From contig SVHW01000007.1 in assembly GCA_015055655.1 (NCBI GenBank), forward strand, positions 23,362 to 87,361: DNA of 64,000 nucleotides, written 5' to 3'. The position numbers were made by a program, and so were the translations under genes. Every line of letters starts with the position of its first letter. The stretch's first letter is position 1. Origin of the DNA: Clostridiales bacterium (GTDB lineage: Bacteria; Bacillota; Clostridia; Christensenellales; Borkfalkiaceae). Of this stretch, positions 9,525-18,248 are shown one piece after another. The notes under the pieces are model-generated. The model was not told the origin of the DNA. It saw only the letters and a list, made by a program, of their open reading frames with translations, and did not search any database.

Positions 9525-9977
9525 TTATGCTCTCTCAATTTCCGTTGCTTTATCGATGTATAAAATACCGTCTAAATGGTCGGTTTCGTGACAAATCGCG
9601 CGTGCGAAAAAGCCTTTGGCTTTTAAGACGTGTTTTTCGCCGTATCTATCTTGATAAGCAAGCGTTAAGCGCATAGGACGATTGACGACGCCTTGTTTTC
9701 CGCGTACGGAAAGACAGCCTTCCCAGCCCGCTTGTTCCCCTTTTTGGGAAAGGATTACGGGATTGATAAACTCAAAATACCCCTCGTCCACGTCCACCAC
9801 GCAAACACGGCGCAAAACGCCCACCTGCGGCGCGGCAAGCCCAGCGCCTTGTTCCTTTTTCACCGTGTCTTTCATATCGTCTAACAACTTCCAAAGCGAC
9901 GCGTCAAACGTATCCACAGGAAAACATTTTTGTCTTAATACGTCGTCGCCGACTTGTACTACGTTTCTAATCGCCAT
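9525..9977 (-). CDS. def: peptide deformylase
   Basis: 150 residues from the start chosen here. An in-frame ATG 24 bp upstream exists, but AAGGAG lies between the two and directly precedes the later ATG (MAIRNVVQ), so the later one is preferred. All three motifs are present: GAGLAAPQVG, EGCLS and HETDHLDG, which supply the Cys and two His metal ligands and the catalytic Glu. It removes N-formyl from nascent proteins. Confidence 0.96.
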   Translation of the reverse strand: MAIRNVVQVGDDVLRQKCFPVDTFDASLWKLLDDMKDTVKKEQGAGLAAPQVGVLRRVCVVDVDEGYFEFINPVILSQKGEQAGWEGCLSVRGKQGVVNRPMRLTLAYQDRYGEKHVLKAKGFFARAICHETDHLDGILYIDKATEIERA

Positions 9978-10004
9978 AATGTTTCTCCTTATTATCGCCA
10001 ACCG

Positions 10005-12179
10005 TCAACTTAAATTGACGGGATTTTCTTCCACGCTCACCAGCACGTCTTTCGTCCGCGCTTGCGCGCAAGCATCGTAAATTTCGGGCAGCACGCCCGT
10101 ATCGCAAAGCCGCATCAAAACTTGATAACGGTGCTTATTTTGTATCCGTTTTATCGGCGAGCGCATCTTATTGAAAAACAGGAATTTTTCAGGGTTATCC
10201 GTATATAATTTCTCCAACGCGAAATATACGTCTTTGAGCGCTTCCAACGTCTTTTTATCGTCTTCCCCCGTAACGAGGACACGAACGATTTTGGAAAACG
10301 GCGGAAACATCATCGCCGCGCGCAGGGAAATCTCGTTGTTGTAAAACCCAGCGTAATCGTACGCCGTTGCAAAGCGCAATACCTCGTTTTCAGGGTCGAA
10401 CGTCTGCAAAACGACCTTGCCCTTTTCTTCTGCCCTGCCGCTTCTTCCTGCCACCTGCGTAATCAACTGAAATGTCCGCTCCCCACTTCTGTAATCGGAA
10501 AAATGCAAACTCATATCCGCGTCCAAAATCCCCACCAGCGTTACGGACGGGAAATCGTGCCCCTTGGCAATCATCTGCGTTCCCACCAAAATATCCGCTT
10601 TCTTCTCCGCGAACGTTTTAAGGATTTTGTAATGCCCTTCTTTACCACTCGTCGTGTCGTTGTCCATACGCAAAATCCGCGCCGTCGGGTATAACTTTTG
10701 CAACTCGGCAACGATGCGTTGCGTCCCCGTGCCAGCGTACGACAGTTTCTTGCCGCCGCAATCGGGACACGAAGAAAGCATCGAATAACGCATACCGCAA
10801 TAGTGACATTTTAACGCGTCTTCGTCTTTATGATAGGTGAGCGATACGTCGCAATGTTCGCATTTGGCTACGTAACCGCACTCCTTACAAATCACCGTTT
10901 GGGAATACCCTCTACGGTTTAAAAATAATATTGCTTGTTTATCCGTCGATAAACATTTTTCTATCTCTTCTTTTAGCGGCGTGGAGAAAGAAGAGTTGTT
11001 GCCCCTTCGCACTTCTCGTCGCATATCCGCAATAATTACTTCGGGAAGAGGACGACGATTGATACGCTTTTCCAAACGGATTAACGAAAACTCCCCGTCG
11101 TTCGCTTTTTTATAGGTATCTACCGACGGCGTTGCGCTGCCAAGCACCAATTTACAACCGTTCTTCTTCGCGCGAAGCAACGCCACGTCGAACGTATTGT
11201 ATCTGGGCGCGGATTCGCTGGAATAACTGGAATCGTGTTCCTCGTCGATGATGATAACGCCGATATTTTCCATCGGCGCAAATATCGCGCTTCTTGCACC
11301 TATCGCAATTTTCGCCTCGCCCGTGCGAAGACGCCACCACTCGTCAAACCTTTCGCCTGCGGACAGCCCGCTGTGCAGTATCGCCGCGTTTTTGCCAAAC
11401 CTCGCCCGAAGCTGGGAAAGCATTTGCGGCGTCAGGGAAATTTCAGGCACCAAGAATATCGAGCTTTGTCCTTTTTGCAAACACTCTGCAATCAACGTTA
11501 AATAAATTTCCGTTTTACCGCTGCCCGTGACGCCGTGCAAAAGCTGTACCGTACGGCTGTCCGTGCGTATCGTATGCACCGCCCTTTCTTGGTCTTCGGT
11601 GAGCACCCGTTTTATCTTTTCCCCTTCGACGCTCTTATACGGGTCGCGCAAAATTTGTTCCTTCGTGATTTTCACGTAGCCTTTTTTCGCCAAACCGCTG
11701 ACGCCGCCGGGGAAAAGGCTGTTTAACTGCGCGCAATCGCTTTTGCCGTTTTGCGATAAATACTCCGCCGCGCCCAGTTGGTTTTTCGCCGTTTTGGAAA
11801 GTTTCATCTCCGCAATATCTACCGCAAGTTCGGCGTAGTTGCGCGTCAGTTCCCGCACCTTGCCCGTACGCATTTCCGTCGGCAAAAACAAACGGAGCGT
11901 CAACGCTTTTGGCACGCGATAACGCGCCGTCAGCTTTTCCGCAAGGGAAAGGCACTCTTTGTTTAAGGCAGGCAGTTCGTCGCTGGTGGGCAAGATTTTT
12001 TTCAGTTTTTCAATCGGGTAAGCAGAGGTTTCCTTCAAGCGCATTACAAAACCCGTCACGATTTTGCCGCCAAAGGGCGCGCGGACACGGCTGCCGACGA
12101 CGGTGTTCTCGTCGCAGAGATAATCGAATATTCTGTCCGTTTCACTCGCCGCGATGTCGACGATGACTTCCGCTATCAT
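10005..12179 (-). CDS. priA: primosomal protein N' (replication restart helicase PriA)
   Basis: 724 residues from the ATG at MIAEVIVD; an in-frame ATG 48 bp upstream lacks both homology and a good ribosome site. The N-terminal DNA-binding region is followed by Walker A GVTGSGKTE, DEEHDSS, GSATPSV, and a zinc-binding insert with eight cysteines (CKECG, CEHC, CHYCG, CPDCGG). GTQMIAKGHDFP and QVAGRSGR complete the helicase motifs. It reloads DnaB at stalled forks. It sits between rpoZ and def. Confidence 0.97.
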   Translation of the reverse strand: MIAEVIVDIAASETDRIFDYLCDENTVVGSRVRAPFGGKIVTGFVMRLKETSAYPIEKLKKILPTSDELPALNKECLSLAEKLTARYRVPKALTLRLFLPTEMRTGKVRELTRNYAELAVDIAEMKLSKTAKNQLGAAEYLSQNGKSDCAQLNSLFPGGVSGLAKKGYVKITKEQILRDPYKSVEGEKIKRVLTEDQERAVHTIRTDSRTVQLLHGVTGSGKTEIYLTLIAECLQKGQSSIFLVPEISLTPQMLSQLRARFGKNAAILHSGLSAGERFDEWWRLRTGEAKIAIGARSAIFAPMENIGVIIIDEEHDSSYSSESAPRYNTFDVALLRAKKNGCKLVLGSATPSVDTYKKANDGEFSLIRLEKRINRRPLPEVIIADMRREVRRGNNSSFSTPLKEEIEKCLSTDKQAILFLNRRGYSQTVICKECGYVAKCEHCDVSLTYHKDEDALKCHYCGMRYSMLSSCPDCGGKKLSYAGTGTQRIVAELQKLYPTARILRMDNDTTSGKEGHYKILKTFAEKKADILVGTQMIAKGHDFPSVTLVGILDADMSLHFSDYRSGERTFQLITQVAGRSGRAEEKGKVVLQTFDPENEVLRFATAYDYAGFYNNEISLRAAMMFPPFSKIVRVLVTGEDDKKTLEALKDVYFALEKLYTDNPEKFLFFNKMRSPIKRIQNKHRYQVLMRLCDTGVLPEIYDACAQARTKDVLVSVEENPVNLS

Positions 12180-12233
12180 ACGCTTGCCCTCTCTTAGACA
12201 AAAATTGCCCCGTCTTTCGCGAGGCAATTTTTA

Positions 12234-12455
12234 TTAGTCTTTCGCAATCACCACTTTGCCGTCTGCAATATCTTTGCAAGCGGAAAGCAGTTCTTTATCC
12301 TTCCCCATCGAATCGGTGATACCTGCGTTCTTTTCCGTTTCAATGATTTGGCGCGCGCGTTTCGCCGCAACCGTGCAAAGCGCGTAACGGCTGATAGGTT
12401 CTTCTTCCGTGCCAAGTTTTCTAATCATTACGTCTACAGAAGGTTCGTTAATCAT
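12234..12455 (-). CDS. rpoZ: DNA-directed RNA polymerase omega subunit
   Basis: 73 residues. NEPSVDVMIRKLG and SRYALCTVAAKRARQI match the omega fold. It promotes RNA polymerase assembly. The central insertion (ETEKNAGITDSMGKDKE) and short C-terminus are common in Clostridia. It lies between gmk and priA, the usual Firmicutes order. Confidence 0.93.
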   Translation of the reverse strand: MINEPSVDVMIRKLGTEEEPISRYALCTVAAKRARQIIETEKNAGITDSMGKDKELLSACKDIADGKVVIAKD

Positions 12456-12485
12456 ATCTTTTTACTCTCCTTTATTTGTCTTTAT

Positions 12486-13043
12486 TCATTTCGATTCGTC
12501 TTCGTCTATCACGTTGGAAAGGGCGGTTATCGCCGTTTCCAAATCGTCGTTGATGATAACGTAATCGTATTTGTCTTGTTGAGATAATTCGTACGAAATG
12601 CGTTGCATACGGTTTGCAATCTCTTCGTCCGTTTCCGTGCCCCTGCCTTTCAAGCGACGCTCTAATTCTTCCATACTCGGCGGAGCTATCATCACCAGCA
12701 CGCTTTCGGGAAAAGCTTTTTTTGCGTTGAGCGCGCCTACTACGTCAATTTCCAAAATTACGTGCTTTTGTTTTAACTGTTCTCTTACGAACGATTTCGG
12801 CGTGCCGTAGAAATTGCCAAAATGCTCGTCGTGTTCTAAAAAATCGTCCTCTTCGATACGGCGAAGGAATTCTTCCTTGCTTAAAAAGTAATACTCTCTG
12901 CCGTGGATTTCGCCCTCTCTCGGCGCGCGCGTCGTGCAGGAAACGGATTCCACGACGTCCTCTCTACGCTTTGTGAGCGTTTTGACAATCGTCCCTTTTC
13001 CTACCCCCGACGGGCCGCTGACTACGATAAGTTTTCCTTTCAT
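12486..13043 (-). CDS. gmk: guanylate kinase
   Basis: 185 residues from the ATG behind GGGAAG; the reading frame extends 25 codons further upstream without support. It converts GMP to GDP. P-loop GPSGVGKGT, the GMP-binding segment SCTTRAPREGEIHGREYYF and the C-terminal YVIINDDLE all fit. It overlaps the end of neither neighbour and is separated by 13 bp from yicC. Confidence 0.97.
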   Translation of the reverse strand: MKGKLIVVSGPSGVGKGTIVKTLTKRREDVVESVSCTTRAPREGEIHGREYYFLSKEEFLRRIEEDDFLEHDEHFGNFYGTPKSFVREQLKQKHVILEIDVVGALNAKKAFPESVLVMIAPPSMEELERRLKGRGTETDEEIANRMQRISYELSQQDKYDYVIINDDLETAITALSNVIDEDESK

Positions 13044-13056
13044 TGTTCTTCCCGTC

Positions 13057-13932
13057 TTATTCGATATTTTGTACTTGTTCGCGGATTTTCTCAATCTCGT
13101 TTTTGAGCGCCAAACCAAGTTTCGTGATGGCTACGTCGTTGCTCTTGGAACAAGTGGTGTTCGCCTCGCGGTTGAACTCTTGCACCAAGAAATCGAGCTT
13201 TCTACCCACAACGCCTTCTTTGCAAATATCTCTAAACTGCGCTATGTGCGAACGCAAACGGGTGAGCTCTTCGTCGATATTGCTCTTGTCGGCAAATACG
13301 GCGACTTCGGTGAGGATTCTCCCCTCGTCAATGTTTGCGCCGTCTAAATATTCTTGTACCCGAGCAAAAATTTTATCCTTATGCTCTTTGGCAATCATCG
13401 GCGCACGCTCTTCAATTTGCCCCACGAGCGTTTCTATCGTGCTTACGCGCGAAAGCATATCCGCCTGCAACTTTTCCCCTTCGATAAGACGCATTGCGTT
13501 GAGATTTTCAAGCGCTTGTTCCAAAGCGACGTATAACGCGTTGATAAGCGTTTCGTCTAACGTTTGCACGTCGTCCTGTTTCAAAACGTCGGGATAACGG
13601 AGCACGGAAGAAAGCGTGATATCGTCCGTCAAATCGGGGAAAGCAGCTTTCATTTGTTTTGCCGCCGCCACGTAAGAGCTTGCCACCGCCATATCGATAG
13701 AAAGCGCGGTGTCCTTTTCCCGTTTGTCCTTAAAGGAAATGAATAAATCTACGTGACCGCGCGTCATCCTTTCACGCACTTTGCCACGGATAATTTCCTC
13801 GTACGCAGCAAACAGCCTCGGCGCTTTTACGGTGACGTCCAAATAACGGTTGTTCACCGTCTTCATTTCACAAGTCAGTTCTACACCGTTCTCTTCATAC
13901 GTTCCTTTGCCGTAGCCGGTCATACTCCACAT
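13057..13932 (-). CDS. yicC: YicC/YloC family endoribonuclease
   Basis: 291 residues from the ATG at MWSMTGYGKG, preceded by AGAGGA. Family hallmarks are the SMTGYG start, the EMKTVNNRYLD segment, and the C-terminal GRKLDFLVQEFNREANT with conserved acidic and aromatic residues. YicC proteins are ribonucleases or RNase adaptors. It is the first gene of the yicC-gmk-rpoZ-priA run. Confidence 0.94.
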   Translation of the reverse strand: MWSMTGYGKGTYEENGVELTCEMKTVNNRYLDVTVKAPRLFAAYEEIIRGKVRERMTRGHVDLFISFKDKREKDTALSIDMAVASSYVAAAKQMKAAFPDLTDDITLSSVLRYPDVLKQDDVQTLDETLINALYVALEQALENLNAMRLIEGEKLQADMLSRVSTIETLVGQIEERAPMIAKEHKDKIFARVQEYLDGANIDEGRILTEVAVFADKSNIDEELTRLRSHIAQFRDICKEGVVGRKLDFLVQEFNREANTTCSKSNDVAITKLGLALKNEIEKIREQVQNIE

Positions 13933-14047
13933 ACGTTTTATCCTCTTACGCACATACTAACCCATTTTCATAGGTTATACCATTATAGCAAATAAAAAGG
14001 AAAATTTCAAGTGGTATTGCCCTTTCTTTTTCCCCTTTTTCTATTTT

Positions 14048-14092
14048 TTTAATAAAAAAATATCTCGCACGCGTGTAATTCACGCGTGCGAG
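14048..14092 (-). terminator. terminator of the CFI-box gene
   Basis: 12-bp perfect stem CTCGCACGCGTG / CACGCGTGCGAG with a 5-nt loop. On the minus strand it is followed by ATATTTTTTTA, 28 bp after the stop of the CFI-box gene. Confidence 0.9.
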
Positions 14093-14119
14093 GGTGTGCG
14101 TTTTGGTCTTTAAGGCGTT

Positions 14120-15181
14120 TTATTTTCCCCAATCTTTATCTTCGTAAGGGGTATTTTCTACGCCTTTATCTTGCAATTTTTTAACCATCCTATCAAGCTT
14201 ACCTTTCCACATTTTCTTAAACCATTTGGTCTTCCCAAACCATTTTACAAGTGTGGGGCTAATAGCGTAATAGACACGAATAAAAGCGCGCCCGTACCAA
14301 GTAGCGCCAAGCGTATCGTCACGATAACGACGGAGCGTCCAAACCTGCGGACAATCGTACGACCCGTAAACACAAGTTGCTACGTAGCAACCCTTTGACT
14401 TGTTAACTTCAGGTGCTTGATAATCAGGGTCATATTCTTTTATCTTATCGCCATAACTTTCAACAATATTTTTATCGATTTCTTTTTTCGCAAAAACATT
14501 TGCACGCATTAAACGTATTAATTGCTCATACTCTTCTATTCCGACTTTCCAACAAGGAACAGCTATCTCTTTTCCATACAAGTCACCAAAATATTTAATT
14601 AAACAGTCCCCATAATTATATAACACGTCGCTTGCCGCACAGCAATGATAAATACATTCATATGCACTTGCATTGGTGAATCTCAGATAGTGATTTCTTG
14701 CTGCATTAAATAGCATTTGAGAAATACTTATCAATCTATCTTTTATTTCATCAACAGCTTTTCTTCTTTCTTCCTCATCAGACACGTTATCTTTGATTAA
14801 TTGTACAACCGAATCTTCGCAATTACGCAGCTTAATAGCAGCATCACGAATACCCCCAATTTTACAACACATCGTTTGAAAATACACCGTATAGAAGTTT
14901 GCCTCCCAACTTGCAGGGTCCTTTATGATAATTTGACTGTAATATTTTTCCGCGTTTTCGCTATTGTTATCGTCCCTTGCGCGTCTTGCTATTTGGTATA
15001 AATTTGCCAATTCGTTTGAATCGTCAACCGTTACCGTCCCTTGTACGTCAACGGTTCCCTCAATCGTCATTTTCTTTGCTTCTTCAAGAGAATATTTTAT
15101 CCCGCACGCTTGACAAACAAAAAAGCCGTCTATTTTCACCAAATCCGTGCCACCACACATTTCACAAACCAACTGTTTCAT
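14120..15181 (-). CDS. zinc-ribbon protein with C-terminal CFI-box domain
   Basis: 353 residues from the ATG behind AAAGGAG (MKQLVCEMCGG). Residues 5-30 form a CxxC...CxxC zinc ribbon (CEMCGG, CQACG). A short beta-rich stretch (EGTVDVQGTVTVDD) and a helical TPR-like part follow. The C-terminal KGCYVATCVYGSYDCPQV with RRYRD and GRAFIRVYY matches the CFI-box C-terminal domain found in many Clostridia. Function is unknown; no membrane segment is evident. It is a single-gene transcript with a consensus promoter carrying palindromes and its own terminator, divergent from a small XRE regulator. Confidence 0.85.
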   Translation of the reverse strand: MKQLVCEMCGGTDLVKIDGFFVCQACGIKYSLEEAKKMTIEGTVDVQGTVTVDDSNELANLYQIARRARDDNNSENAEKYYSQIIIKDPASWEANFYTVYFQTMCCKIGGIRDAAIKLRNCEDSVVQLIKDNVSDEEERRKAVDEIKDRLISISQMLFNAARNHYLRFTNASAYECIYHCCAASDVLYNYGDCLIKYFGDLYGKEIAVPCWKVGIEEYEQLIRLMRANVFAKKEIDKNIVESYGDKIKEYDPDYQAPEVNKSKGCYVATCVYGSYDCPQVWTLRRYRDDTLGATWYGRAFIRVYYAISPTLVKWFGKTKWFKKMWKGKLDRMVKKLQDKGVENTPYEDKDWGK

Positions 15182-15246
15182 CGTTTTCTCCTTTGTTTTC
15201 CTTGACAACTGTGTCCCTCATATTTCCTACTGCAATCGTCAAATAT

Positions 15247-15298
15247 ATTATATAGACATTTTTTGTCTATGTCAACTATTTTAGACTGTTTTTGTCTA
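15247..15298 (-). promoter_or_regulatory. promoter with two palindromic operator candidates
   Basis: Minus strand: perfect TTGACA, 17-bp spacer, perfect TATAAT. The spacer is filled by the palindrome ATAGACA-N5-TGTCTAT at 15252-15270. A second copy, TAGAC-N7-GTCTA, lies at 15282-15298, just upstream of the -35; the centres are about 29 bp apart (near three helical turns). This is the layout of a repressor operator blocking RNA polymerase. The XRE gene 500 bp away is the obvious candidate regulator, by inference. Confidence 0.75.
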
Positions 15299-15340
15299 TA
15301 TTTGAGGTAAGAAAGTTTGAAAGAATCATCTTATCGACGT

Positions 15341-15716
15341 AGAAAAGATTTTGTAAAAACAACAAGTTTCACGAGTGAGAAAAAGATTTCACAAAAACAA
15401 AAAGTTTTACGTGTGAGAAAAAGATTTTGCAAAAACAAAAAGTTTCACGAGTGAGAAAATTTTGCAAAAACAAAAAGTTTTACGTGTGAGAAAATGTTTT
15501 TGTAAAAACAAAAAGTTTTACGTGTGGGAAAAAGATTTTGTAAAAACAACAAGTTTCACGAGTGAAAAAATTTTGCAAAAACAAAAAGTTTTACGTGTGA
15601 GAAAAAGATTTTGCAAAAACAAAAAGTTTTACGTGAGAGAAAAAGATTTTGCAAAAACAAAAAGTTTCACGAATTAAAAAATTTTACAAAAACAAAAAGT
15701 TTTTAGAAATAGAAAG
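15341..15716. repeat. AT-rich tandem repeat with 111-bp higher-order structure
   Basis: About ten imperfect copies of a 38- or 35-bp unit built from AAAAACAAAAAGTTT, ACGTGTGAG or ACGAGTGAG, and AAAAAGATTTTGC. The variant CACGAG/CACGAA occurs at 15446, 15557 and 15668, exactly 111 bp apart. The short 35-bp unit also recurs every third position, so the array has grown by duplication of a three-unit block. The copies have no unique spacers, so it is not a CRISPR array. The only reading frame across it is a repeat-encoded artefact. It fills the gap between the CFI-box gene and the XRE gene. Confidence 0.9.
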
Positions 15717-15789
15717 TTTTTTGAAAAACAGGTTATAAAAACAAATGGTTTTACAAAAAAGTTTGTTTTTGGGATAAGGATAAGGAACT

Positions 15790-16002
15790 ATGATAAAAAT
15801 TGAATTTGGGGAAAGATTAAAAAATCTACGGCAAGAAATTTGCGCCACACAAGAACAACTCGCCAAAGCATTTAACACCACGCAAAGACGAATTTCTTAT
15901 TTAGAGCAAGGAAAGGTTGAACCTGATTTGAATTTGCTGTGGAGAATAGCCGATTATTTCGACGTGTCCGTCGATTTTTTAATCGGCAGAAAAGAAATAT
16001 AA
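15790..16002 (+). CDS. small XRE-family HTH transcriptional regulator
   Basis: 70 residues, essentially one HTH domain: FGERLKNLRQ, TQEQLAKAFNTTQRRISYLEQG (the helix-turn-helix), then VEPDLNLLWRIADYFDVSVDFLIGR. It has no sensor domain. AAGGA sits close before the ATG and a terminator starts at its stop codon. It is divergent from the CFI-box gene, whose promoter carries two palindromes. Regulation of that gene is inferred from position. Confidence 0.88.
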   Translation: MIKIEFGERLKNLRQEICATQEQLAKAFNTTQRRISYLEQGKVEPDLNLLWRIADYFDVSVDFLIGRKEI

Positions 16003-16032
16003 AAACGCCTACGAAACCGTAGGCGTTTTTAT
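16001..16032 (+). terminator. terminator of the XRE gene
   Basis: 13-bp stem AAAAACGCCTACG / CGTAGGCGTTTTT with a 4-nt loop, ending in a T-run and overlapping the stop codon. Confidence 0.92.
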
Positions 16033-16247
16033 ATTGAAATCTTCGTTAAACAACGCCTATCGGCGTTATAACGCAACCTATCGGTTGCTTTTTTTGAGGC
16101 TTGTTTCCACCTTGCGGTGGCTCTTGACAGAGCGTCGTAAGGGCGTTACCCCTACACCCCATAAGCGACCACGTCCCTTAACCCTATACCGTCGCCATCG
16201 TTACATACAAGCGATAACGAAAGATAGAAAGATTTGGGGGCGGTGGC
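16033..16247. other. intergenic stretch with small hairpins and a dispersed-repeat copy
   Basis: No gene seen. Small stems share the loop TATC: AACGCC/GGCGTT at 16052-16067 and GCAACC/GGTTGC at 16073-16088, the second followed by seven T residues (terminator-like on plus). CCACC/GGTGG follows. The right end (about 16190-16247) is a copy of the element found twice at 52.9-53.04 kb, with CTACATACAAGCGAT-like and GATAGAAAGATTTGGGGGCGG cores. The repeat runs right up to the ligA stop codon. Confidence 0.7.

Positions 16248-18248
<2,001 letters not shown>

Noticed and set aside
15462..15677. Short reading frame inside the AT-rich repeat
   Set aside because: Its sequence is just the repeat translated in shifting frames; there is no ribosome site.
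15341..15716. Possible CRISPR array
   Set aside because: The units are contiguous and degenerate with no unique spacers of constant length, and there are no cas genes nearby.
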